From Micromonospora parastrephiae (lineage in GTDB: Bacteria; Actinomycetota; Actinomycetes; Mycobacteriales; Micromonosporaceae): a stretch of 33,373 nucleotides of DNA. The stretch is taken from positions 1 through 33,373 of the forward strand of contig NZ_JAEVHM010000048.1 in the NCBI RefSeq assembly GCF_016802865.1, given 5' to 3'. The notes under the pieces are model-generated. The model worked only from the letters and a program-made list of their open reading frames with translations, was not told the origin of the DNA and made no database searches. A program made the translations under genes and the position numbers. Below, in pieces: positions 15,356-22,745 of the stretch; the stretch's first letter is position 1; each line of letters opens with the position of its first letter.

Positions 15356-15923
15356 TATTCACTTCCCCGCCGATTCCAAGCATCTGGCAAGCCTGGGCTC
15401 CGTGCGTATCGCAGACGTATGCGCCTCTAATGAACTCTACCGCAATGCGCTCTGGTATAAGCACCTCTGCGCAACGTTTGCGTTTCTTTTCGAAATAGAC
15501 AATCCGGTCACTGTCGGTCCACCACCGTGCGTAAACCCGTTCCTCGTCAAGTCTTTCTATACCTTGCGGTGACGGGTAAAATCGAGTGTAGTCGGCGGCC
15601 GCATTTCCGTCGGCGATGATGGCATTCGGAAGGTCCAGCACCGAAGGGTCAATCCGTAGCACAACGATCGGGGCGCACCCTCCGTTGCGCAAACGGGACA
15701 TCATCGGATTCCGTGCATGAAGGTACAAGTTGACGTAGTCGTGAAGCAGGAGACCTTGGGGGACTCGCTTCCCGGCGCGGCGGTCCTGGATCTCCTCAGC
15801 TGCCACCGACGCATGCTCCACGCTCCGGGCGAGGTTGTGGGAAACAAGGCCCCACTTCGCCATCGATGGCAAGTTTGCGACAGGCGCTATGTAGTGCAGT
15901 TCCGCGACCAGGGACCGATCCAT
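15336..15923 (-). CDS. darT: DarT: ssDNA thymidine ADP-ribosyltransferase toxin
   Basis: The protein has 195 residues with the DarT (DUF4433) pattern: LHYIAPVANLPSMAKWGLVS at the start with His 10, a basic NAD-loop region RRAGKRVPQGLLLHDYVNLY (48-67) followed by HARNPMM, FYPSPQGIERLDEERVYARWW, and the catalytic Glu 153 in CAEVLIPE. DarT uses NAD+ to modify thymidines in ssDNA, stalling replication; DarTG systems act as toxin-antitoxins and block phage DNA synthesis. ATG 15923 is preceded by GGGGAGG 7 nt upstream. All expected motifs are present with no frameshift, so both toxin and antitoxin look functional. Confidence 0.94.
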   Translation of the reverse strand: MDRSLVAELHYIAPVANLPSMAKWGLVSHNLARSVEHASVAAEEIQDRRAGKRVPQGLLLHDYVNLYLHARNPMMSRLRNGGCAPIVVLRIDPSVLDLPNAIIADGNAAADYTRFYPSPQGIERLDEERVYARWWTDSDRIVYFEKKRKRCAEVLIPERIAVEFIRGAYVCDTHGAQACQMLGIGGEVNNDIFFK

Positions 15924-16028
15924 GCACGAGCCTCCCCTTGCCCAGGCGCTCCGGTACGCAGTGTCCCGAAGGGGTCTGACGTTGTGGGCGGGAGCGAGAG
16001 GCTCCAGCAGGTGTCAAAGCGGAGGCAT

Positions 16029-16076
16029 GCCCGTTCCGTGCCCGGTGCAAGGGTAAAGAGAGGTAAGCGAACGGGC
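16029..16076 (-). repeat. Inverted repeat in the darT leader
   Basis: GCCCGTTC (16029-16036) and GAACGGGC (16069-16076) are perfect 8-bp arms 32 nt apart, in the predicted 5' UTR of darT. They could form a leader hairpin or an autoregulatory site. Confidence 0.35.
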
Positions 16077-16093
16077 CACATATGGCTCCGTTG

Positions 16094-16123
16094 CCTACAG
16101 TCCGTACCGATTGAGCGGCTCAA
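16094..16123 (-). promoter_or_regulatory. Possible darT promoter
   Basis: On the reverse strand, TTGAGC (16123-16118) and TGTAGG (16099-16094) are spaced by 18 bp. This gives a leader of roughly 160 nt. A second TTGACA-like box nearer the gene has no convincing -10. Confidence 0.35.
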
Positions 16124-16150
16124 GACTACGAGGCGTAAAGACGTAGGCGA

Positions 16151-16217
16151 TTCCCACGCTGACAGTGCGGGTTCGATTCCCGTCACCCGCTCCAGCGTGA
16201 GGCCCCAGCTCAGGACA
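16151..16217 (+). repeat. Right attachment site (tRNA-Gly 3'-half copy)
   Basis: This copy carries the 3' anticodon arm, T arm, acceptor 3' strand and CCA of tRNA-Gly, but no D arm or 5' acceptor strand, so it is not a functional tRNA gene. It continues with a degraded copy of the tRNA terminator to about 16246. Confidence 0.9.
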
Positions 16218-16329
16218 GGGTTCCCTGGCTGGGCCTCAGTCGTTGCTCTCGTATTTTTCGGCCGCGGCGTGGCGTTCGCAGAGGCGGCGCCGGGAGGCAC
16301 TCGGACGAGCTGGGATCAGTTGGTCGCGG

Positions 16330-16903
16330 TCACGCCCGCTTCGTGAACGTGGATTGCGCCCACAGGTAGCCCACGAGAGCGATGGCGACACACCAGACGA
16401 GAGCTTGGATCACGTCACCGGTGGACGGCGTGCCGTTGAGGAACCGCGCAGAGTCTCGATGATCGGCGTGAAGGGCTGGTACTCCGCGAACTCCCGAGCC
16501 CGGGTCCCATCTTGTCCGCCGGCACGATCGCGCTGCTGAAGAACGGCAGCATGACCAGGGGTACGGAGGCCAGCCCGGCCGTTTCCGGAGACTTCGCCGA
16601 CAGCCCCAGGGCGACCGTGAGCCAGCCGGCGGCGAAACCGAGCAGCACGATGACGCCGATCGCGCCGAGCCAGCCGAGGAAGCTCGCCGACGGGTTGAAC
16701 CCGAGCAGGAAGGCCACCCCGATGAGGGCCGCGATGGCGACCAGGTTGGTCAGCACGCTGGCGACGACGTGACCGGTCAGCACGGCGCCACGGGAGACGT
16801 GCATGACCTTGAACCGGTTGATGATGCCCTTCGTCATGTCGGAGTTCACCGCCGTCGCGGTGGCGCCCAGCCCGTAGCAGACCGCCAGGAGCATCAGTCC
16901 GGG
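16330..16903 (-). pseudogene. Degenerate DrrB-type ABC-2 permease
   Basis: The reverse strand encodes most of a daunorubicin-resistance-type permease: VNSDMTKGIINRFKVMHVSR, LTGHVVASVLTNLVAIAALI, LGFAAGWLTVALGLSAKSPE and LPFFSSAIVPADKMGPGL. Then frameshifts occur (EYQPFTPIIETLR in one frame; FLNGTPSTGDVIQALVW and GYLWAQSTFTKRA in another, stop at 16330). The N-terminal part of the permease is missing and the piece joins straight onto the ATPase remnant. Not functional. Confidence 0.82.
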
Positions 16904-17290
16904 CGAGGAAGACGTCATCGAGGTCCGGCGTCTGTACGGAGAACCCCTCGGCACTGATCGCGTACTCGTCGAGCCGGTCGAGCAGGGCCCGCAGCGAGGC
17001 CGTTCCGCCATCGCTGGGCACCCGCAGGGCCAGTGCCTCGTCGTCGCGCGTGGAGTCGGTGAGCACCCGGGCGGCCGCGTCGAGTTCGGCCATGGTGGTG
17101 AACCGGAGCCGGACGTGGGTGCCGGGGATCTGGCGCTTGAGCTCGTCGGGCGTGCCCTGGGCGACCAGACGCCCCTGGTCGAGGACGGCGATCCGGTCGG
17201 CGAGTTGATCGGCTTCCTCGATGCCGTCGAGCACGACCTTGTCCTTGTAGGTCTTTCGCAGTCGGGAGACCGCAATCGCTGAACTCGTCG
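16904..17290 (-). pseudogene. Degenerate DrrA-type ABC ATPase
   Basis: The frame reads AIAVSRLRKTYKDKVVLDGI (the extreme N-terminus) and jumps directly to EEADQLADRIAVLDQGRLVA (after the H-loop region). The Walker A, signature and Walker B motifs have been deleted without breaking the frame, near 17216. The C-terminal DrrA domain follows (TPDELKRQIPGTHVRLRF) to TPDLDDVFLA, where it fuses with the permease remnant. At least two internal deletions have destroyed this exporter. Confidence 0.82.
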
Positions 17291-17400
17291 TGCAGCTACC
17301 ATCGGCGGCTGGCCTGTCACCCCCCTGACGCGGCCCTGACACGGGCACTGACACGGGAAATCCGCCCGTGCCGGTTAGTGTCCGGTCAGGAGGTGGTCGC

Positions 17401-17766
17401 GTGTTCACCGAGGCTTTTCCCATCGTGACGACGCCCGACCTGGCGCGGCTGATCACGTTCTATCGGGACGTCGTCGGCTTCGAGCTGACCTACCGGTTCC
17501 CCGCGGACGGCGATCCGGAGTTCGTCGCGCTGCGCCTGGGCAACAGCGAGCTGGGCCTGGCTGCCGACCCGGAGGCCGGCGAGCCGGCCCACTCGCATCG
17601 CTGGGAGCTGTGCGTCTACGCCGACGATTGCGACGCCGCCGTGAACGCCCTGCGCTCCGGTGGCGCGACGGTCACCGAGGAGCCGGTCGACCAGCCGTGG
17701 GGTGAGCGGTCCGCCCGGGTCACCGACCCCGACGGCAACCGGATTCTGGTGCTGTCCCGCCTGTAG
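17401..17766 (+). CDS. VOC-superfamily (glyoxalase/bleomycin-resistance-like) protein
   Basis: The protein has 121 residues with two beta-alpha-beta-beta-beta modules: FPIVTTPDLARLITFYRDVV at the start and VYADDCDAAVNALRSGG, then DPDGNRILVLSRL at the end. These are typical of VOC proteins (glyoxalase I, dioxygenases, antibiotic-binding proteins). Metal-ligand identity and substrate cannot be judged. GTG 17401 has a strong AGGAGG 6 nt upstream. The short direct repeat CTGACACGGG just upstream may be regulatory. It converges on the DHFR-family gene with a 19-nt gap. Confidence 0.88.
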   Translation: MFTEAFPIVTTPDLARLITFYRDVVGFELTYRFPADGDPEFVALRLGNSELGLAADPEAGEPAHSHRWELCVYADDCDAAVNALRSGGATVTEEPVDQPWGERSARVTDPDGNRILVLSRL

Positions 17767-17785
17767 GCACCCGGTCGCCGGCGGG

Positions 17786-18487
17786 TCACCGCGTCGCCGT
17801 CGGCCCGCCGCCGCTGCCCCGGTCGTCGAGCACGAGCGGGGCGCGACCGTTCACCGCGTACCGGATGTGGGTGACCTCCGGGGTGTGGATGACCCGCGTC
17901 GGCGTCAGCTCGATCGCCTCCCTGTCGTCGAGGTCGAGGTCCGCGTCGAACAGCCGGAGGCCGGTGCCGAGCACGACCGGTACGACGTGCAGCTCCAACT
18001 CGTCGAGCAGGCCGGCCTTGAGCACCTGTCGGACCAGGCTGCCGCCTCCGGCCACGGCGACGTTCTTGCCGCCGGCTGCGGCGCGCGCCTGCTCGACGGC
18101 GCTGGCCACGCCATCGGTGACGTAGGTGAAGCTGGTGCCGCCTTCGCGCAGCAGGGTCTGGCGGGGGCGGTGGGTGACGACGAAGACCGGCGCGCGGAAC
18201 GGCGGCTCCTCGCCCCAGGGCACCTCACCGCCGTCGGCCATCCGGCGGCCCATCACGTACGCGCCGGCCGCCCCGAACGACTCGGCGATCACGTCCGAGT
18301 TGGTGTCCTGTTCCCCGCCGGCGAAGCCCTGCCGCTCGCGCCACGCCGCCGCTTCGGTCGCCCAGCGGGTTATCCGGAAGAATCCCGCGCTCTCGGCCGA
18401 GTCCATCCAGTCGCCGTCGCCGGTGAACTGCGGGCCGGCGTAGAACCCGTCCGCCGACACCGAGAGCTGTGCGGTCACCTTCGTCAT
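17786..18487 (-). CDS. Dihydrofolate reductase-family (RibD C-terminal-like) protein
   Basis: The protein has 233 residues: MTKVTAQLSVSADGFYAGP at the start, AYVMGRRMADGGE (substrate/NADPH fold), VFVVTHRPRQ, KNVAVAGGGSLVRQVLKAGL (NADPH-binding Gly-rich turn), LHVVPVVLGTGLRLFD. These are hallmarks of the RibD-C/DHFR-like family of NADPH reductases, many of unknown substrate. ATG 18487 is preceded by AGGAGAGGA about 9 nt upstream. A longer frame to 18595 has no support. Confidence 0.9.
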   Translation of the reverse strand: MTKVTAQLSVSADGFYAGPQFTGDGDWMDSAESAGFFRITRWATEAAAWRERQGFAGGEQDTNSDVIAESFGAAGAYVMGRRMADGGEVPWGEEPPFRAPVFVVTHRPRQTLLREGGTSFTYVTDGVASAVEQARAAAGGKNVAVAGGGSLVRQVLKAGLLDELELHVVPVVLGTGLRLFDADLDLDDREAIELTPTRVIHTPEVTHIRYAVNGRAPLVLDDRGSGGGPTATR

Positions 18488-18566
18488 CGCGTTCGTTCCT
18501 CTCCTCGGGAGACAGACACCCACCGGGTGCCCTGTCACGGAGAGGTCGGAGCCGTCCGGGAACTCC

Positions 18567-18755
18567 CTACCGCCATGAAGTGTGACGCGCGCCACGTGAC
18601 GTACCGGGTGTCGGCGTCAGGATCGCGTCTCGGCCGGTCGCGTCGGTGAATACGACCGTGAACTGGTCGACGACCGCCATGCGCAACGCCACCAGTGCCG
18701 GCACGTCCGACAGGTACGCCGGTCGCACCACCGGCCCGGCCCTCTGCACCATCAC
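18567..18755 (-). pseudogene. Possible N-terminal fragment of a GNAT acetyltransferase
   Basis: A 62-codon reverse frame contains VVRPAYLSDVPALVALR, which resembles the start of a GNAT domain. The rest (TDATGRDAILTPTPG) does not, and no acetyl-CoA motif follows. A -10-like TAGCGT lies just upstream. It may be a truncated gene or chance coding. The call is weak. Confidence 0.3.
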
Positions 18756-18796
18756 GACGCTAGGGCAGGTGGATCGACACGACTAGGCTGGCGATC

Positions 18797-19678
18797 ATGC
18801 GGATTGGCATCGTGATCCTGCCGGACCAGCGTTGGGCGGAGTCGCAGCATCGCTGGCGGCAGGCCGACGAGTGGGGCTTCGACCACGCCTGGACGTACGA
18901 CCACCTGGGCTGGCGGGATCTGGTCGACGGTCCGTGGTTCGACTCGATGGGCACGCTGACCGCCGCGGCCACGGTGACCTCCCGCATCCGGCTGGGCACC
19001 CTGGTGGCGTCGCCGAACTTCCGGCACCCGGCCGCGTTCGCCCGCCAGATCACGACGGTGGACGACATGTCGCGCGGTCGGTTGCTGCTCGGCCTGGGTG
19101 CGGGCGGTATCGGCTTCGACTCGGCGGTGCTGGGCGGCGAGACGTTGCCGCCGCGTCAGCGGGTCGACCGGTTCGCCGAATTCACCGAGCTGCTCGATCT
19201 GATCCTGCGGGAGGACGGCACCACCTGGCGTGGCGAGTGGTTCGCCGCGGTGGACGCCCGCAACAACCCCGGCTGCGTGCAGCAGCCCCGGGTGCCGTTC
19301 GTGGTGGCCGCCAACGGGCCGCGGTCGATGCGGCTGGTGGCGCGGTTCGGTCAGGGTTGGGTGACCACCGGCACCAGCGACGAGGACGATCTCGAAGGCT
19401 GGTGGGGCAGCGTGTCGGCGCTGTCCGCGCGGATGGACCGCACGCTGGACGAGGCCGGTCGCGATCCGGCCACTCTGGACCGTTATCTCTCGCTGGACGC
19501 GGCGCCGGTGTTCTCGCTCAGCAGCGCGCAGTTCTTCGCCGACCAGGTCGGCCGGGCCGCGGACCTGGGCTTCACCGACGTGGTGACGCACTGGCCGCGT
19601 GCCAGCAGTTGGTACGCCGGTGACGAGGCCGTGCTGGCGGACGTGGCGACCAGGCTGCTGCCGGGTCTGCGCGGCTGA
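18797..19678 (+). CDS. LLM-class F420/flavin-dependent oxidoreductase
   Basis: The protein has 293 residues with a luciferase-like TIM barrel: MRIGIVILPDQRWAESQHRW, EWGFDHAWTYDHL, RIRLGTLVASPNFRHPA, ITTVDDMSRGRLLLGLGAG (cofactor-binding loop), PFVVAANGPRSMRLVARFG. Many actinobacterial members use F420; the sequence alone does not settle F420 versus FMN. A -10 TAGGCT (18784-18789) lies 7 nt before the ATG, so the mRNA is probably leaderless. It converges with the ASCH gene. Confidence 0.9.
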   Translation: MRIGIVILPDQRWAESQHRWRQADEWGFDHAWTYDHLGWRDLVDGPWFDSMGTLTAAATVTSRIRLGTLVASPNFRHPAAFARQITTVDDMSRGRLLLGLGAGGIGFDSAVLGGETLPPRQRVDRFAEFTELLDLILREDGTTWRGEWFAAVDARNNPGCVQQPRVPFVVAANGPRSMRLVARFGQGWVTTGTSDEDDLEGWWGSVSALSARMDRTLDEAGRDPATLDRYLSLDAAPVFSLSSAQFFADQVGRAADLGFTDVVTHWPRASSWYAGDEAVLADVATRLLPGLRG

Positions 19679-19711
19679 ACCGGAGGCAGCACCGGCGCGG
19701 CGGACCCCGGC

Positions 19712-20143
19712 TCAGGTGCCGAGGTCGCCGCCGGCCACGCCGCCCCCGCCGGCGGAGACCAGACGCAGGCGCAGGCAGACGATGGGGGTGTCGTCGTCGA
19801 CCGGGGTCCCGAGCCGCGCCCAGTAGGCCGAGTGCCCGGCCCGCCACTCCTCGATCGAGCGGTCGCCCTCGCCTTCGGCGCGGGCGAAATCCCAGGGCAC
19901 GTCGGCGAAGCGGACCACCTCGACGTCGGTGATCTCGACGACGCCGGCCAGCGCGTCGTCGTCGTCGACCAGGGCCAGCCGCTCGCCGACCCGCTCCAAC
20001 TCCTCGCCCTCTTCCGCGTACTCGGCGAGCCGACCGGCCGTGGCGGTCTTCATACCGGCCAGCACGAGGGTGTTCAGGGTCTCCCGCAGCTCGCCGGGGG
20101 TGCCGAGGGCGAGGGTGCGCAGTTCACCGATCCGAGGCCACAT
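19712..20143 (-). CDS. ASCH domain protein
   Basis: The protein has 143 residues. The pattern LVLAGMKTATAGRLAEYAEEGEEL, then GERLALVDDDDALAGVVEIT, then VVRFADVPWDFARAEGEGDRS is that of ASCH proteins (PUA-like fold; RNA binding or, in some members, amidohydrolase activity on modified nucleosides). ATG 20143 lies 7 nt after a reverse-strand -10 TAGCCT, so it is likely leaderless. The longer frame to 20185 would cross this promoter. Confidence 0.87.
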   Translation of the reverse strand: MWPRIGELRTLALGTPGELRETLNTLVLAGMKTATAGRLAEYAEEGEELERVGERLALVDDDDALAGVVEITDVEVVRFADVPWDFARAEGEGDRSIEEWRAGHSAYWARLGTPVDDDTPIVCLRLRLVSAGGGGVAGGDLGT

Positions 20144-20200
20144 CCTGCCGAGGCTAGGCGAGCGCGGCCCGCCGCGCCGTCGCAATTCGCGGGACCCTGC

Positions 20201-21241
20201 TCAGATCAGCTGCCCGGCGTAGCCGGCCGCGGTGAGCAGCCGCTCGTCGCCGGTGGCCGCGTGCGCGTCGACGACCGCGTCGGCCAGTTTGACCACGTGC
20301 TCGTCGCCGTGCCGGGCCGCGCGGGCGAAGACCTCCGCCGGAGTCGCGGCGGTCACCGTCGGAGGCGCGATCCCGTCGGTGGGGGCGTACACCGAGGTCA
20401 TGGCCGCCGTCGCGGCCCAGGCCGCGGCGAGGCTCGGCGCCCACAGCGCCCGGTCCAGTGCCGGCAGGGTACGCAGCACCGCCGTCGGCGCGGTGACCGC
20501 GTGCACCAGCATGACCGGCGACGCGTGCCCGAAGCGCAGGTAGTTGAGGCCGGCGCGGTGCACCAGGGTGGTGAGCCCCTGCTGCGCCTCGGCCGGTGTC
20601 CGCGCGGGCCGAAGTGCCGTCAGCGCCGGCTCCCATCGGGGTACGCCGGCAAGCCGGCCCAGCCGATCCCGGACGCCCCCGGTCTGGTCGTCGATCCGGG
20701 GCACTCCGGCCAGCGCCGCGTCGACGTCCAACCGCTCCCGGTCGGCAGAGGGGCCGTGGAGGAGCCGGTCGGCGCCGGGGACGGGCTGCCAACGGGCCGT
20801 CCAGTAGCCGAGGGCCTGAGCCAGTTCGGTGATCCGGTGTGGGGTGGTGTCGTCCGCTTCGAGCGCGCGTACGGCGTGCCCGACCCGGATCACCCCGTGG
20901 GTGGCGCCGGCGGCGATGCCGGGCAGCAGGCGGGGCCACCAGGTGCCGAGCACGTCCCGCCACGGGTGTTCGCGCAGGTGCCGGTCGAAGTACGCCAGCC
21001 AGTCACCGGCCCGTTTCTCGTCGCCCAGGGCGGTCCGCCAGTCGTCGATGGGACGTAGGCCGCGGGGCAGTTCGTCGAGCCGCCCGAGGTAGTCGTCGAG
21101 CCAGCGGTGCACCCGCTGCTGGTGCCCGTGTCGGGTCAGCGCCTCGACGGCCATCGGTCCGTGGTTGGAGAGCCAGCCGTCGTATTCGGGGCCGGTGCGG
21201 TGCAGTCGTTCGTACGCCTCGTCGAGGATTCCGTCGCCCAT
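20201..21241 (-). CDS. Questin oxidase-family (DUF4243) protein
   Basis: The protein has 346 residues and is mostly alpha-helical. It matches the questin oxidase-like family: LDEAYERLHRTGPEYDGWLSNHGPMAVEAL at the start (shown by NHGPMAVEAL), LGTWWPRLLPGIAAGATHGV, HAVRAL, and LTTLVHRAGLNYLRFGHASPV. In fungi such enzymes open anthraquinones by Baeyer-Villiger-type oxidation; in bacteria the function is unknown. No cofactor motif is evident. The start at 21241 has only a weak ribosome site (GAGG). The phosphoribosyltransferase gene lies 33 nt upstream on the same strand, so they may be cotranscribed. Confidence 0.85.
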   Translation of the reverse strand: MGDGILDEAYERLHRTGPEYDGWLSNHGPMAVEALTRHGHQQRVHRWLDDYLGRLDELPRGLRPIDDWRTALGDEKRAGDWLAYFDRHLREHPWRDVLGTWWPRLLPGIAAGATHGVIRVGHAVRALEADDTTPHRITELAQALGYWTARWQPVPGADRLLHGPSADRERLDVDAALAGVPRIDDQTGGVRDRLGRLAGVPRWEPALTALRPARTPAEAQQGLTTLVHRAGLNYLRFGHASPVMLVHAVTAPTAVLRTLPALDRALWAPSLAAAWAATAAMTSVYAPTDGIAPPTVTAATPAEVFARAARHGDEHVVKLADAVVDAHAATGDERLLTAAGYAGQLI

Positions 21242-21274
21242 GCCTCGATCGTCGAAGGTGAAGCGAGGTTCAGG

Positions 21275-21826
21275 TCAAGCCGGCAGGTCCGCGGCGCTGA
21301 TCAGACCGGTGATCCGTAGCGCGGCAGCGATCTCGGGCGGGCAGTCGAGGGCCACCACCGCGGTGCCCAGCACCTCGGCGCCGCGCGCCGCGCAGATGTC
21401 GTAGAGAGCGCGGATCTGCGCACCGGTGCGGACCCAGTCGTCCACCACCAGGACCCGGTCGTCGGGGCCGAGGTGCCGGTCCCGCACGGCCAGGTCGACT
21501 CGCCGGCCCCGGTAGTCCGGAGGGCTCTGCGCCCAGGTGAGCGGCCCGGCCGGCAGCCGTCCGTCGCCGGGCTTGTGTGCGGCCACGAAGCCGACACCGA
21601 GGGCGGTGGCGGCCAGCGGGCCGAGTAGCAGGCCGGTCACCGCCGGGGCGAGCACCACGGTCGGTCCGGCGGCCCGGTACGGCACCACCAGGGCGGGTCC
21701 CAGCTCGGCCAGCACGTTGGGGTCGCGCCACCAACCGGAGATGTCGCTGACCAGGTGGCTGGTGCCGGGGCCGGGGTCGATCCACTGGAACAGGGCGGCC
21801 AGGCGTTCGGTCAGCTCAGCGGGCAT
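21275..21826 (-). CDS. Phosphoribosyltransferase (adenine PRTase-like)
   Basis: The protein has 183 residues: LFQWIDPGPGTSHLVSDISG near the N-terminus, VVLAPAVTGLLLGPLAATAL, and the PRPP-binding motif DRVLVVDDWVRTGAQIRALY (about 125-144), with an APRT-like overall layout. It is related to, but not clearly identical with, apt. The substrate could be another base. ATG 21826 starts the conserved MPAELTERLAALFQW; upstream codons to 21928 look non-coding. It is the first gene of a probable pair with the questin-oxidase-like gene and divergent from the RlpA-like gene. Confidence 0.85.
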   Translation of the reverse strand: MPAELTERLAALFQWIDPGPGTSHLVSDISGWWRDPNVLAELGPALVVPYRAAGPTVVLAPAVTGLLLGPLAATALGVGFVAAHKPGDGRLPAGPLTWAQSPPDYRGRRVDLAVRDRHLGPDDRVLVVDDWVRTGAQIRALYDICAARGAEVLGTAVVALDCPPEIAAALRITGLISAADLPA

Positions 21827-21943
21827 CCGTCCATCGTGCGGCACGGCCGCTCGACGTGCCCGCACCCGGGCCGGTCGCCCATCCCGGCTCGGATGATCGG
21901 CTACACGTACCAGCGCAAATGCGGGCATAACCGCATGATCACG

Positions 21944-21972
21944 TTGACTTCGGAAGTGCTTCTCTCGTTACG
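21944..21972 (+). promoter_or_regulatory. Promoter of the RlpA-like gene
   Basis: TTGACT (21944-21949) and GTTACG (21967-21972) are spaced by 17 bp, 39 bp before the GTG start. Confidence 0.45.
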
Positions 21973-22011
21973 GTCCGACGCGGTTTGTTCAGTCGACGAA
22001 AGGACCCGCCG

Positions 22012-22644
22012 GTGGCAGGCAGGCACTCCCGTACCCGCATCTTCTCCTCTCCGGCGGGCATCGCGGCCACCGCGGCGGTCGGCATCGCCCTCGCCGTCGG
22101 AGGCAGCTTCGGTGCCGTCCAACTGACCTCGGGCTCCGGGCAGTCGGGGCAGGCGGCTCTCGACTTCACCCCGACCACCGCCCCCAGCAGCTTCGCCGCG
22201 ACCACCCCGGCCGCCTCCCCGAGCGCCAGCGCCTCGCCGAGCGTGACGGCCAGCCCGTCGGCCAGCCGGTCGGCACAGGCCGCCTCCCGGGCCAAGGCCC
22301 GCACCGCGTCGCCGAAGCCGAGCCCGACCGCGAAGAAGGCCACGGCGGCGGCGAAGGTGCTGGATAGCGGTTCGTGTGGTGCCTCGTTCTACTCCGACGG
22401 CCAGCTCACCGCCAACGGCGAGTCGTTCAACCCGAACGCGTTGACCGCCGCGCACAAGACGCTGCCCTTCAACTCGAAGGTCCGGGTGACCAACCCGGCC
22501 AACGGCAAGTCGGTGGTGGTGCGGATCAACGACCGCGGCCCGTTCATCGACGGCCGCTGCCTGGACCTCTCCCGGTCCGCCTTCGCCACCATCGCGTCGG
22601 TCGACGTGGGTGCGCTCACCGTCCGCTACGAGGTGCTCGGCTGA
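22012..22644 (+). CDS. RlpA-like double-psi beta-barrel secreted protein
   Basis: The protein has 210 residues: a membrane anchor/signal segment (about 13-40, [20 protein letters not shown]), a long Ala/Ser/Pro/Thr-rich linker (about 50-120), and a C-terminal DPBB domain (about 125-210). The DPBB has [40 protein letters not shown], and [19 protein letters not shown] as in RlpA, including the conserved Asp positions. RlpA proteins act on denuded glycan strands or at septa. GTG 22012 has GAAAGGA 7 nt upstream. Unlike many actinobacterial RlpA/Rpf-type genes, no ydaO riboswitch is visible in its short leader. Confidence 0.88.
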   Translation: MAGRHSRTRIFSSPAGIAATAAVGIALAVGGSFGAVQLTSGSGQSGQAALDFTPTTAPSSFAATTPAASPSASASPSVTASPSASRSAQAASRAKARTASPKPSPTAKKATAAAKVLDSGSCGASFYSDGQLTANGESFNPNALTAAHKTLPFNSKVRVTNPANGKSVVVRINDRGPFIDGRCLDLSRSAFATIASVDVGALTVRYEVLG

Positions 22645-22745
22645 GCGGTTCGGTTCCCGCCGATCCGGCCAGACACCCGAGCCGGCCGGTCAGAACCTCC
22701 TCGGACGAGGGGTCAGGTTCATTCACCGGTTCACGTCAATCAGGC

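Larger units (their letters stand above)
13629..16217. mobile_element. Decayed integrative element in tRNA-Gly carrying darTG
   Basis: The 2.6-kb segment is bounded by a 67-bp direct repeat (one mismatch; 60 bp perfect) that covers the 3' half of tRNA-Gly and its terminator. Next to the tRNA is a frameshifted tyrosine-integrase remnant; the rest is the darT-darG pair. The darTG segment is visibly poorer in G+C than its surroundings and has mixed codon use, consistent with transfer. No replication or transfer genes remain, so it is either a deletion remnant of an ICE/AICE or a minimal island needing help for movement. Confidence 0.82.

Noticed and set aside
16151..16193. Second tRNA-Gly gene
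   Set aside because: Only the 3' half is present; the 5' acceptor strand, D arm and 5' anticodon stem are missing.
15887..16300. Reverse ORF of 137 residues with the same VTGIEPALSAWE string
   Set aside because: It is the antisense of the duplicated tRNA 3' half in the right attachment site, joined to the darT leader.
19832..21058. 408-codon forward ORF opposite the questin-oxidase-like gene
   Set aside because: It has low-complexity GC-driven content and no recognisable motif.
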